Assembly: GCA_037045455.1 (NCBI GenBank)
Contig: JBAOIN010000016.1
Span: 124,001 to 188,000, forward strand
Source: JADKAV01 sp037045455
GTDB lineage: Bacteria > Actinomycetota > Actinomycetes > S36-B12 > UBA10799
Direction of reading: 5' to 3'
DNA length: 64,000 nucleotides
This document shows positions 1 through 7,749 of the stretch, piece by piece (positions within the stretch are counted from its first letter, which is position 1; the number at the start of each line of letters is the position of its first letter). The notes beneath the pieces are model-generated. The model was given only the letters and a program-made list of their open reading frames with translations. It did no database searches and had not been told where the DNA came from. The translations under genes were made by a program, and so were the position numbers.

Positions 1-611
1 CTGTTGCGGCTCTGCAGACCACACTCGAAGTCGCCCAGCGCACTGGCGCCGGTCTCTCCCCGGCGGACCTCGACAGCGTGACCGACGATGTGCATCGACT
101 CGGGCAACTCGTCTCCGACCTGCTGCTGTTGGCGCGCATGGCGGATACGCCCGGTGGCCTGCGAGAGGTGGACGTCGACCTCGATGACGTCGTCCGTGCG
201 CAGGCCGCCCGCCTTCGAGACGCATCTGATCTGCAGGTGCAGGTCCGCGCAGATCCTGCACGCGTGCTGGGCGACCCCGGCCAGCTCACTCGAGCCGTCG
301 CCAACCTGGCGGAGAACGCGGCCCGCTTCGCGCGGCAACAGGTACTCCTCACGGTCACAACTGCCGGGGACCGGGCCGTGGTGCGCGTGGAGGATGACGG
401 GCCTGGCATTCCCGAGGACCGGCGACAGGAGGTGTTCGACCGCTTCGTGCGCCTTGATGAGCACCGGGCGCGCGACGACGGTGGAACTGGCCTCGGTCTG
501 GCCATTGTGCGGGAGATCGTGCAACGCCACGGCGGCGAGGTCGAGCTACATGACAGCGACCTCGGCGGCGCTCAGGTCGTCATGAGGTTCCCACTCGCGT
601 CGAGTGTGTAG
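1..611 (+). CDS. Sensor histidine kinase, C-terminal part (5' end outside window)
   Basis: The frame is open to the left edge (first whole codon at base 3), so the sensor and most of the dimerisation domain are missing. Visible are the second dimerisation helix (HRLGQLVSDLLLLARM) and a full HATPase_c domain: N box NLAENAARFA, G1 DDGPGIPE, F box VFDRFVR and G2 GGTGLGLAIV. It would autophosphorylate on a His outside the window and pass the phosphate to a response regulator, presumably the one next door. Its last 40 bases overlap the 3' end of that regulator on the other strand, an unusual layout for a cognate pair. Confidence 0.93.
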   Translation, partial: VAALQTTLEVAQRTGAGLSPADLDSVTDDVHRLGQLVSDLLLLARMADTPGGLREVDVDLDDVVRAQAARLRDASDLQVQVRADPARVLGDPGQLTRAVANLAENAARFARQQVLLTVTTAGDRAVVRVEDDGPGIPEDRRQEVFDRFVRLDEHRARDDGGTGLGLAIVREIVQRHGGEVELHDSDLGGAQVVMRFPLASSV

Positions 612-1261
612 CCGAACCCCCGCACCGTCTTGATCGTCTGCACCCCGAACGGGACATCGACCTTCCTCCGCAGATATCCGACGTACACCTCTACGACGTT
701 CAACGGGCCTTCGAAGTGGGGGTCCCATACATGGTCGAGTAACTGCGCCTTGGTGAGAACGGTGCCTGCGTTGCGCATGAGGTACTCCAGCAGGGCGTAC
801 TCACGAGGGGTCAGTTCGATGGGTGTGCCACGACGCGTGACCGTCCTGGTCGCCGGGTCGAGGACGAGGTCGCCCACGACCAGCTCCGGCGGCCGTTCCG
901 CGGGGATCCGTCGAAGGAGGGCGCGGATGCGGGCCAGCAGGACGACGAAACTGAACGGTTTGGTGAGGTAGTCGTCGGCCCCCATGTCCAGGGCGTCGGC
1001 TTGGTCATATTCCCCGTCTTTCGCGGTCAGCATCAACACGGGGGTCCAGACGCCTGCCCCGCGCAGCTGCTCGAGGACGCGGTAACCACTCAAACCCGGC
1101 AGCATGAGATCCAGAATGATCAGGTCGTAGGTCTGGTGATTTCCAGCCCACAAAGCGTCTGGGCCGTTGTGCACCTCGTCGACGCCGAAGCCCTCGGCCT
1201 CCAAGCCGCGCCGGATAGCAGCAGCAAGATGCTTCTCGTCGTCGACGACAAGGACTCGCAT
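572..1261 (-). CDS. OmpR/PhoB-family response regulator
   Basis: 230-residue two-component response regulator. The receiver domain starts MRVLVVDDEKH with the acidic pair, has the phospho-acceptor Asp in LIILDLMLPG, and LTAKD and YLTKPF near its end. The C-terminal winged helix carries the usual VEVYVGYLRRKVD and VRGFGYTL segments. I use the ATG at 1261 because the receiver fold begins there; the frame runs 28 codons further upstream without domain content. Likely partner is the convergent kinase. It probably binds the 11-bp direct repeats just upstream, controlling itself and the divergent membrane-protein gene. Confidence 0.93.
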   Translation of the reverse strand: MRVLVVDDEKHLAAAIRRGLEAEGFGVDEVHNGPDALWAGNHQTYDLIILDLMLPGLSGYRVLEQLRGAGVWTPVLMLTAKDGEYDQADALDMGADDYLTKPFSFVVLLARIRALLRRIPAERPPELVVGDLVLDPATRTVTRRGTPIELTPREYALLEYLMRNAGTVLTKAQLLDHVWDPHFEGPLNVVEVYVGYLRRKVDVPFGVQTIKTVRGFGYTLDASGNLMTT

Positions 1262-1294
1262 GACTTCCCTCGCTCCGGGCCGATGTGAAGTGTC

Positions 1295-1354
1295 GCTCAG
1301 CGTTCCTGAGAACACGCTGAGAACGGTCGTTTCGCCTCTCAGCATCCTCTCAGC
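1295..1354. promoter_or_regulatory. Paired 11-bp direct repeats, probable response-regulator binding region
   Basis: CTGAGAAC occurs at 1306 and 1317, exactly 11 bp apart. CTCTCAGC occurs at 1336 and 1347, also 11 bp apart and in the opposite orientation (GCTGAGAG on the minus strand). A further GCTCAGC lies at 1295-1301. Tandem half-sites with about one helical turn between them are typical of OmpR/PhoB-family binding, and the region separates the regulator gene from the divergent gene. Confidence 0.65.
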
Positions 1355-1377
1355 GAGATTGCGTCAGAGTCGCCGTC

Positions 1378-2664
1378 ATGACTGCTGTTGAAACCAAGGT
1401 GCCTGTTCTGAGCCAGCGGGTTCTGAACAAAGTCCCTGAAGTAACCATCTTCTTCTGGATCATCAAGATCCTCTGTACGACGGTGGGGGAGTCCGCCGCC
1501 GACTTCCTGAACGTCAATATGAACTGGGGGCTGACGGCCACCTCGATCCTCACCGGGGTCCTGCTCGCTGTGGCCCTGACCGTGCAGATGTCGCTGCGGC
1601 GCTACGTGGCCGGCGTCTACTGGCTGACCGTCGTCTTCGTCAGCGTCTTCGGCACCCTCGTCACCGACAACCTCACCGACTCCCTCGGGGTTCCTCTCCA
1701 GGTGAGCACGGTCGTGTTCTCACTGCTGCTGGGTGCGGTCTTCGCGGCGTGGTACGCGAGTGAGAAGACGCTGTCGATCCATTCCATCTACACCCGTCGC
1801 CGGGAGGCGTTCTACTGGCTGGCCATCCTGGTCACGTTCGCGCTGGGCACCGCCGTCGGCGACCTCATCTCCGAGGATCTGGGCGTCGGCTACTTCTGGA
1901 CCGGTGTCCTGTGTGCGGTGCTGATCGGGGCAACGACGATCGCCTGGCGGCTCGGGCTCAACGCGGTCCTCGCGTTCTGGATCGCCTACATCCTCACTCG
2001 GCCGCTGGGTGCCTCCATCGGTGACTTCTTGGCGCAGCCGAAGAGCGCTGGCGGGCTAGGTCTGGGAGTGACGATCACGAGTGTCATCTTCCTCACGGCC
2101 ATTCTGGCCACCGTCGCATACCTGTCGATCCGCAAGCCCGATGTGATCCCGGTGCCCGACGATCCTCTGGAAAGGGCAGCCCTCGACGAGCCCGAGACGG
2201 CGCCGCACCACCACTTGCAGTCCCGTCGTTCGGCGATGATCCAGACCGTCGTCGTCATTGCACTGTTCGTCATCGCCGGCAGCACGTTCTACGTCGTTCG
2301 CAGCAACCAGCTCAACTCGGCTGCGGCGCTGTCGGCCTCGCAGGTGCAAGGTGACTTCCCGGCCGCCCCACTGGGTGACGTCTCGCAGTTCGTCGTCATC
2401 ACGCAAGACACGCTGACCTATGTGCAGGGCGGGCAGCAGTCGCAGGCAACATCGCGGATCACCGACCTTGAGACGGCCTGGGACCAAGCCGCGGCCACCC
2501 TGCAGCGCCGGGACAAGGCCGCCTGGACCAGGGTTGATGACAAGATCGACACCGCGCTGCGGGAGGTTCGGTCCACCAGTCCAGTGGCGGCCAATGAAGA
2601 GGCGGCGCTCAAGGACCTGCTGACGCAGCTGGGTGCGCAGCCCGCGGGTGTCACCACCGGCTGA
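1378..2664 (+). CDS. COG4705-like multi-pass membrane protein with extra C-terminal domain
   Basis: 428-residue protein of unknown biochemical function. The first 250 residues hold four related units, each with two transmembrane helices and a recurring acidic motif: VGESAADFL, GTLVTDNLTD, GTAVGDLISE and GASIGDFLAQ. This is the repeat seen in COG4705 membrane-anchored proteins. After a polar linker (residues 250-285, with HHH) come another membrane helix (IQTVVVIALFVIAGSTFYVV) and an extracytoplasmic tail of about 120 residues that I do not recognise. It is divergent from the response regulator and preceded by its probable binding repeats, so it is likely that system's target. Confidence 0.8.
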   Translation: MTAVETKVPVLSQRVLNKVPEVTIFFWIIKILCTTVGESAADFLNVNMNWGLTATSILTGVLLAVALTVQMSLRRYVAGVYWLTVVFVSVFGTLVTDNLTDSLGVPLQVSTVVFSLLLGAVFAAWYASEKTLSIHSIYTRRREAFYWLAILVTFALGTAVGDLISEDLGVGYFWTGVLCAVLIGATTIAWRLGLNAVLAFWIAYILTRPLGASIGDFLAQPKSAGGLGLGVTITSVIFLTAILATVAYLSIRKPDVIPVPDDPLERAALDEPETAPHHHLQSRRSAMIQTVVVIALFVIAGSTFYVVRSNQLNSAAALSASQVQGDFPAAPLGDVSQFVVITQDTLTYVQGGQQSQATSRITDLETAWDQAAATLQRRDKAAWTRVDDKIDTALREVRSTSPVAANEEAALKDLLTQLGAQPAGVTTG

Positions 2665-2670
2665 GATTGT

Positions 2671-2862
2671 GTGGCCGACGTTCCGGACCTGCCTGATTGG
2701 TGTCCGGGATGTCGGCACTCTTTTGACCTTCGTGAGGCTCACCCAGTCGCTTGTACCCTCAGGCGTCGGGGATCTGCAGCCCGGGCGGGTCAGGGTGGTG
2801 CGCGGGGTCCGGGTGCGGTGGTGGCCCGGCCCTCTTTGAAGACGACTTTGAGCCGGCCGTAG
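2671..2862 (+). other. Short ORF with Cys-pair start, possibly a truncated gene
   Basis: A GTG six bases after the previous stop opens a frame whose first 35 residues include WCPGCRHSFDLREAHPVAC, which looks like a small zinc ribbon. About 40 codons in, the frame runs into the conserved 3' end of the 13E12-type gene and becomes arginine-rich antisense of it. It may be the 5' remnant of a gene cut by the 13E12 insertion, or chance. Confidence 0.2.
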
Positions 2863-3952
2863 TGGACTTGCCGATGGTGGTACCGACAAAGCAGGACCAA
2901 ATTCGACAGGTCAGTCGGACCACCCTCATCCCACGGGATGATGTGGTGGGCCACGGTCCGCCAGGCCTGGACGGTGCAGCCGGGGTGGGCGCAGGTGTTG
3001 CCGTCCCGGGCGATCAGGGCGCGGCGTTGGGCGGGTGTGGCGAACCGTTGCGGCGAAGCCGACGGCCAGCGGCTGCCAGGCGACGTCGGTTTTGTGGCCG
3101 ACCACATACGACACCTCAGCGCTGCAGGCGTGCAGGGCGAGGTCGGTGCGGGAGGCCAGCGACCCGGACGGCCAGGTCACGCCCAGTTTCGATTCGGCCT
3201 CTTCCGGGGTGAGGGTGATGGTGACGTGGCCGTGACCGACCGAGCGGGGGTCCATCGCCCGCTCGGCCATCTCCAGCAACCCGTCAACCCGGCGGGCGGG
3301 GGCGCCCCGGTCGTCGTCCGGCCCGCACGGGTCGCTGAACACGTCGAGTGCGGCCTTCAACTTCTCGCCGGTGGCAGGGTCCAGCAGGCCCTTGAGGTGC
3401 CACCAGCCCTCCAGGCCTTGCGATCAGGTAGAGCTCGCGTTTGTCCCGGGCCTTCTCGGCATCCTCGTCGGAGCCGTCGGGGGCGTACTGCTGGATCATC
3501 ACGTCGACGAGGGTGCGCAGCTGCTTGGCGGTGGAGATCTTGGCGTACTCGACGAGTGTTTCCTCGATCTCGGTGAAGTCGTCGAAAACCCGGCGCGCCC
3601 GCCGGATCACCCGCACCTGCTCGGCACTGATCAGTCCGGCCTCCAGCGCCGCAGCGGTCAACGGCAGCGCATCGCGCAGGTCCCGCGCGGTGTGCACCTC
3701 AGCCCCGGGATTTGAGATCCGGGTGGTCTTGCCCAGCCAGTCCCCGGTCGTGCGATGCCCATCTGCCCGAGCCCCGTCGCCGGCGTCGAAGGTGGCGATC
3801 GCGGCCGAGGTCCAGGCGTCCAGCTTGGTTCGCGCATCGCCAGCAGGGCCGGGATGCCCTTCCCGCGCCTGCTCCACAGTCCAGGTCGAAGGGTGGCCCG
3901 GGGGCAGCGCAGCGACTGCTGAGCGCAGATCAGGGTGGCTGGGAACCGGCAT
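2790..3952 (-). pseudogene. 13E12-type DUF222-HNH endonuclease, copy 1, frameshifted
   Basis: DUF222 plus HNH nuclease protein of the REP13E12 type, read in three successive frames: N-terminal DUF222 (about 3952-3430), middle (about 3430-3055; LTPEEAESKLGVTW) and C-terminal HNH (about 3055-2790; NTCAHPGC, AHHIIPWDEGG, LCRYHHRQVH). The ATG at 3952 follows GAGGAGG. Against copy 2 at 26411-27558 it has one extra base near 3415-3425 and a pair of compensating indels near 3840-3860. The shift near 3055 is at the same site in both copies. HNH residues are intact, so this is a recent pseudogene, a sequence error, or both. An SOS-like box lies 26 bases upstream. Confidence 0.8.
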
Positions 3953-3977
3953 GTCACCTCCTCGGGTACCTCCATCG

Positions 3978-3993
3978 TAGAACACGTGTACGA
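3978..3993 (-). promoter_or_regulatory. SOS (LexA)-like box upstream of 13E12 copy 1
   Basis: TAGAACACGTGTACGA matches the actinobacterial LexA consensus TCGAAC-N4-GTTCGA at 10 of 12 fixed positions. The same pattern, with a different centre, lies upstream of copy 2 (27654-27669). LexA sites upstream of 13E12 genes are reported in M. tuberculosis. Confidence 0.6.
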
Positions 3994-4009
3994 CAAGATC
4001 AAGCGTTTT

Positions 4010-4033
4010 CTACACATGTGTGTGTATGTGTAG
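4010..4033. repeat. Inverted repeat CTACACAT / ATGTGTAG
   Basis: Perfect 8-bp arms (4010-4017 and 4026-4033) around an 8-base GT-rich centre, in the divergent region between the 13E12-type gene and the ArsR gene. Possible operator; no regulator identified. Confidence 0.4.
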
Positions 4034-4055
4034 AACGAGATCTTCGAAGAGGGTC

Positions 4056-4102
4056 TTGACGGGCCCTCAATTGGTGGATAACGTACAACCAAATGGTTGT
4101 AC
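4056..4102 (+). promoter_or_regulatory. Promoter and self-operator of the ArsR gene
   Basis: -35 TTGACG (4056-4061), 17-bp spacer, -10 TAACGT (4079-4084), then the ATG at 4093, so the mRNA would be leaderless or nearly so. A perfect inverted repeat, GTACAACCA at 4083-4091 and TGGTTGTAC at 4094-4102, covers the transcription start and the first codons. A dimeric repressor bound there would block initiation. Confidence 0.6.
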
Positions 4103-4422
4103 AAATGAGTGATGCAGAAGTGGATCGCATCTTCCATGCGTTGGCTGATGCGACCCGGCGGGACATCGTCCGGCGAACGCTGCTCGGGCAGGCTTCGGTC
4201 TCTGAGTTGGCGGCGGCGTACGACATGTCCTTCGCTGCCGTGCAGAAGCACGTCGCGGTGCTGGAGTCCGCAGGTCTGATCCACAAACAGGTCAGCGGCC
4301 GACAGCGACTGGTACACGCCGACCCGGAAACCCTCGAGCGGGCACGCAACCTGCTCGCCGACTACGAAAACCTCTGGCGCGCCCGCGTCCAGCGACTCGA
4401 TGAAATGTTCGAAGGAGAATGA
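4093..4422 (+). CDS. ArsR/SdpR-family transcriptional repressor
   Basis: 109-residue winged-helix protein: IFHALADATRRDIVRR, helix-turn-helix around VSELAAAYDMSFAAVQKHVAVLESAGLI, and a C-terminal dimer helix. No metal-binding Cys pair, so it belongs with the SdpR-like members that sit before SRPBCC/AHSA1 genes. Start at 4093 fits the leaderless promoter; 4105 is an alternative. One base separates its stop from the next ATG, so the two genes form an operon. The palindrome over the start suggests autorepression. Confidence 0.88.
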   Translation: MVVQMSDAEVDRIFHALADATRRDIVRRTLLGQASVSELAAAYDMSFAAVQKHVAVLESAGLIHKQVSGRQRLVHADPETLERARNLLADYENLWRARVQRLDEMFEGE

Positions 4423-4423
4423 C

Positions 4424-5401
4424 ATGCCCGTGACATCTGTGACCACTGACCCAGAAGCGCTGACGATGACCCTCGTGGCCGAATTCGGAGTGCCCATCGA
4501 TCGGCTGTGGCACGCCTTCACCGACCCGCGTCAACTGGATCGGTTCTGGGGTCCGCCCTCCTGGCCGGCGACCTTTACGGCCCACGACTTCACCGTCGGT
4601 GGGGTCGCGAACTACCACATGACCTCGCCCAAGGGTGAGCAGGCGCACGGCCGCTGGGAGTTTCTGAACATCGATCCCAAGAACTCCTTCGAGGTGCTCG
4701 ACGCGTTCGCCAGCAAGGACGGCAGCATCGACCCGAACATGCCGACGATGCGCACCGGCTTCTCGTTCACGCCGACCGATTCCGGTTCCCAGCTGACCAA
4801 CACGACGTGGTTCACGTCGCTGGAGGACCTCGAGCAGCTCACCAAGATGGGCATGGTCGAAGGAGCCACTATGGCCATCAACCAGCTCGACTCCGTGCTG
4901 CAGGGCCTGCGGGAATTCGCGCAGGGCAAGGGCACCCAGACCGAGATCCTGGACGACCAGCGGGTGCGGTTCACGCGGTTGTTCGACGCCCCGCGCGACC
5001 TCGTCTGGAAGGCCTACACGACCCCGGAACTCATGCAGCGCTGGCTGCTGGGTCCGGACGGCTGGACCATGCCCGTGTGCGAGTTGGACCTGCGTCCAGG
5101 CGGCAGGTACCGCAACGGCTGGTCCCCGGAAGCGGGCACGGAGGGCGAGCCGTTCGGTTTCGACGGCGAAGTCCTGCTCGTGGACCCGCCTTTTCGGGCT
5201 GTGATGACTGAGCACATGACCGACACCGACTACCCGTCGACCGTCAACGACTTGACGTTGATCGAGGAGGACGGCGCGACGCTCATGACGCTGCTCGTCG
5301 AGTACCCGAGTGCGGAGGTCCGCGACATGGTGCTGGCCACCGGCATGGTCGACGGCATGGAGACCAGTTTCGCCCGGCTCGAGGAGATGCTGCGGTCATA
5401 A
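4424..5401 (+). CDS. Tandem SRPBCC (AHSA1-like) domain protein
   Basis: 325 residues with two START/AHSA1-type ligand-binding domains. The first (residues 1-165) opens with AEFGVPIDRLWHAFTDPRQLDRFWGPP; the second (about 172-325) with FTRLFDAPRDLVWKAYTTPELMQRWLLGP. Such domains bind hydrophobic ligands in a helix-grip fold; the ligand is unknown. The ATG at 4424 is preceded by GAAGGAGAATGAC and is coupled to the ArsR stop. ArsR plus SRPBCC pairs are common, and the fusion of two SRPBCC domains probably reflects a gene duplication. Confidence 0.87.
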   Translation: MPVTSVTTDPEALTMTLVAEFGVPIDRLWHAFTDPRQLDRFWGPPSWPATFTAHDFTVGGVANYHMTSPKGEQAHGRWEFLNIDPKNSFEVLDAFASKDGSIDPNMPTMRTGFSFTPTDSGSQLTNTTWFTSLEDLEQLTKMGMVEGATMAINQLDSVLQGLREFAQGKGTQTEILDDQRVRFTRLFDAPRDLVWKAYTTPELMQRWLLGPDGWTMPVCELDLRPGGRYRNGWSPEAGTEGEPFGFDGEVLLVDPPFRAVMTEHMTDTDYPSTVNDLTLIEEDGATLMTLLVEYPSAEVRDMVLATGMVDGMETSFARLEEMLRS

Positions 5402-5779
5402 CCGAACTCTCCGCAGATCGACCACACGGACCTTGCTGCCGTAGAAGTCGCGGGCGACGAAGAGTTCGTCAGGGCCGATGTGCGGCACGAGTCGGAACAC
5501 CAGATCCTCGGCGGCGATGGTCTGACCCAGGCGGAGCTCGTTGATCTGCCAGAGCAGGGCGGCGCGATTGAGAAGGTCGTGGGCGATCCGAATGGGCAGG
5601 CCGACCACATGGAGTTCCGGCAGACCCTGGCCGGTGAGCCCGACCGTGTAGGCGAAGGCGGGCTCACCGTCTCCGGCTTCGACGTACTGGACCAGCCAGC
5701 CATGATCGTCGATCATGGCCAGGGTTCGAGCTCGCATGTCTGCGGGGGTCAGGGTCGGGTCGTCGCACATCTCGCACAT
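5396..5779 (-). CDS. DUF4262 family protein
   Basis: 127 residues matching DUF4262: AMIDDHGWLVQYVE, FAYTVGLTGQGLPELHVVGLP, and a C-terminal DLRRVRL. The start MCEMCDD is fixed by AAGGAGG five bases upstream of the ATG at 5779. The Cys pair at the N terminus is notable. Function of the family is unknown. It converges on the SRPBCC gene, with stops overlapping by six bases, and its 5' end faces glmS 82 bases away. Confidence 0.85.
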   Translation of the reverse strand: MCEMCDDPTLTPADMRARTLAMIDDHGWLVQYVEAGDGEPAFAYTVGLTGQGLPELHVVGLPIRIAHDLLNRAALLWQINELRLGQTIAAEDLVFRLVPHIGPDELFVARDFYGSKVRVVDLRRVRL

Positions 5780-5848
5780 TCGTGCCTCCTTGGGTGTCGG
5801 TGGCTCTAGTCGACGCCGGGGGTACGACGGCGAACCGCCCGCGACGGC

Positions 5849-5854
5849 TACCGT
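5849..5854 (+). promoter_or_regulatory. -10 element TACCGT of glmS, leaderless
   Basis: TACCGT ends seven bases before the glmS ATG, and no Shine-Dalgarno is present. Confidence 0.55.
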
Positions 5855-5861
5855 TGTGGAT

Positions 5862-7709
5862 ATGTGCGGAATCGTCGGATACGTGGGCAATCAGGACGCC
5901 ACGCAGGTCGTCATCGACGGGCTGCGGCGGCTGGAGTACCGCGGGTACGACTCGGCGGGGGTCGCCGTGGTCACCGGCTCCGGCGTGCAGTCGCGCAAGC
6001 GCGCGGGCAAGCTCATCAACCTCGAGAAGGCCCTGGACGAGGTGCCGCTGGCCGAGACGACGGTCGGCATCGGACACACTCGCTGGGCCACGCACGGCGC
6101 ACCAAATGACATCAACGCCCACCCGCATCTGAGCGAGGACGGCAGGCTGGCCGTCATCCACAACGGGATCATCGAGAACTTCGCCGAACTGCGCGAGGAA
6201 CTACAGGGCGATGGGGTCACGTTCCTCAGCGAGACCGACACCGAGGTGGCCGCCCACCTGCTGGCCCAGCAGCTGCGCAGTTCAGGCAATCTCACAGAAG
6301 CCATGCAGCGCACCTGCCGCCGGCTGCGCGGTGCGTTCACGTTGGTCGCCGCGTCCGCCGACGATCCCGAGGAGCTGGTCGGCGCCCGCCGCAACTCGCC
6401 GCTGGTCGTGGGATTGGGCGAAGGTGAGACGTTCCTGGCTTCTGACGTATCGGCGTTCATCGCGCACACGAAGTACGCGATGGAGCTCGGTCAGGACCAG
6501 GTCATCACCATCACCCGGGAGGGCGTGACGGTCAGCGACTTCGAGGGCAACGCCGCCACGGGCACCGAGTTCGAGGTCACCTGGGACGCCAGTGCGGCTG
6601 AGAAGGGTGGCTACGACCTGTTCATGCTCAAGGAGATCGCCGAGCAGCCGAAGGCCGTTGCGGACACGCTCTTGGGCCGGATCACCGAGGACAACGAACT
6701 CGTCCTGGACGGTCTCAATCTCTCCGACGCAGAGCTGCGCGAGGTCGACAAGATCGTGATCGTCGCGTGCGGCACGGCGTATCACGCGGGGATGGTCGGC
6801 AAGTACGCGATCGAGCACTGGACCCGGATCCCCGTCGAGGTGGAACTGGCCAGCGAGTTCCGCTACCGCGACCCGATCCTGGACCGGCAGACGCTGGTCG
6901 TGGCGATCTCGCAGTCCGGCGAGACCATGGACACGCTGATGGCAGTGCGGCACGCCCGCGAGCAGGGTTCGCGGGTATTGAGCATCTGCAACACGCAGGG
7001 CGCCACGATCCCGCGGGAGTCCGACGGCGCGCTCTACACCTATGCCGGTCCGGAGATCGCGGTCGCCTCGACGAAGGCCTTCCTCACACAGTTGGTCGCC
7101 GTGCACCTGTTCGGGATGTACCTCGGGCAGGTGCGGCACAATCTGTTCGGCGACGAGATCCGCGGTCTGGTCAGCGACCTGGCCAGCATGCCTAACAAGA
7201 TCGACCGGGTGCTGGACACGATGGACGGCGTGCGAGAGCTGGCCCGGGAACTCAAGGATGCGGGATCGGTGCTGTTCCTCGGTCGGCATGTCGGTTTCCC
7301 GGTGGCGCTGGAAGGCGCGCTGAAGCTCAAGGAACTCGCCTACATGCACGCGGAAGGCTTCGCGGCCGGCGAGTTGAAGCACGGGCCGATCGCGCTGATC
7401 GAGGACGACCTTCCGGTGATTTGTGTGATGCCCAGTCCGCAGGGCCGCAGTCTCCTGCACGAGAAGATGGTGTCCAACCTTCAGGAGATCCGGGCCCGCG
7501 GCGCGTTCACGATCGTCATCGCCGAGGAGGGCGACGACGCGGTCGAGCCGTACGCGGACCGTGTCATCTCGGTGCCTGCAGTGCCGACCCTGATGCAACC
7601 GCTGGTGACCACCGTTCCGCTGCAGGTCTTCGCCTGCGAATTGGCAACAGCCAAGGGCCACGACGTCGACCAGCCCCGGAATTTGGCCAAGTCCGTGACC
7701 GTGGAATAG
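5862..7709 (+). CDS. glmS: Glutamine--fructose-6-phosphate aminotransferase
   Basis: 615 residues, normal length for GlmS. It converts fructose-6-phosphate and glutamine to glucosamine-6-phosphate, the first step to UDP-GlcNAc and peptidoglycan. The N-terminal class II glutaminase has the nucleophile Cys2 (MCGIVGYVG), GIGHTRWATHG and IHNGIIEN. Two SIS sugar-isomerase domains follow, with VACGTAYHAG, SQSGETMDTL, ALKLKELAYMHAEG, and the terminal DQPRNLAKSVTVE. The start is fixed because Cys2 must become N-terminal. I see no glmS ribozyme upstream. Stands alone. Confidence 0.97.
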   Translation: MCGIVGYVGNQDATQVVIDGLRRLEYRGYDSAGVAVVTGSGVQSRKRAGKLINLEKALDEVPLAETTVGIGHTRWATHGAPNDINAHPHLSEDGRLAVIHNGIIENFAELREELQGDGVTFLSETDTEVAAHLLAQQLRSSGNLTEAMQRTCRRLRGAFTLVAASADDPEELVGARRNSPLVVGLGEGETFLASDVSAFIAHTKYAMELGQDQVITITREGVTVSDFEGNAATGTEFEVTWDASAAEKGGYDLFMLKEIAEQPKAVADTLLGRITEDNELVLDGLNLSDAELREVDKIVIVACGTAYHAGMVGKYAIEHWTRIPVEVELASEFRYRDPILDRQTLVVAISQSGETMDTLMAVRHAREQGSRVLSICNTQGATIPRESDGALYTYAGPEIAVASTKAFLTQLVAVHLFGMYLGQVRHNLFGDEIRGLVSDLASMPNKIDRVLDTMDGVRELARELKDAGSVLFLGRHVGFPVALEGALKLKELAYMHAEGFAAGELKHGPIALIEDDLPVICVMPSPQGRSLLHEKMVSNLQEIRARGAFTIVIAEEGDDAVEPYADRVISVPAVPTLMQPLVTTVPLQVFACELATAKGHDVDQPRNLAKSVTVE

Positions 7710-7712
7710 TCC

Positions 7713-7743
7713 TTGACCTTGCCGCTGCGGCAACGTTTAGCGT
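7713..7743 (+). promoter_or_regulatory. MerR-type promoter of the TipA-like gene
   Basis: -35 TTGACC (7713-7718), a 19-bp spacer, and -10 TAGCGT (7738-7743). The spacer holds the palindrome TTGCCGC-T-GCGGCAA (7719-7733). A long spacer with a central dyad is the hallmark of promoters activated by MerR-family twisting. The predicted transcription start coincides with the GTG at 7750, so the transcript would be leaderless. Confidence 0.75.
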
Positions 7744-7749
7744 GCAGGT

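Noticed and set aside
5779..5862. Possible glmS ribozyme or riboswitch upstream of glmS
   Set aside because: The gap is too short and holds no matching structure; a leaderless -10 explains it.
6282..7733. 483-codon ORF on the minus strand across glmS
   Set aside because: Arg/His/Gly-rich antisense of a clear glmS; typical high-GC shadow.
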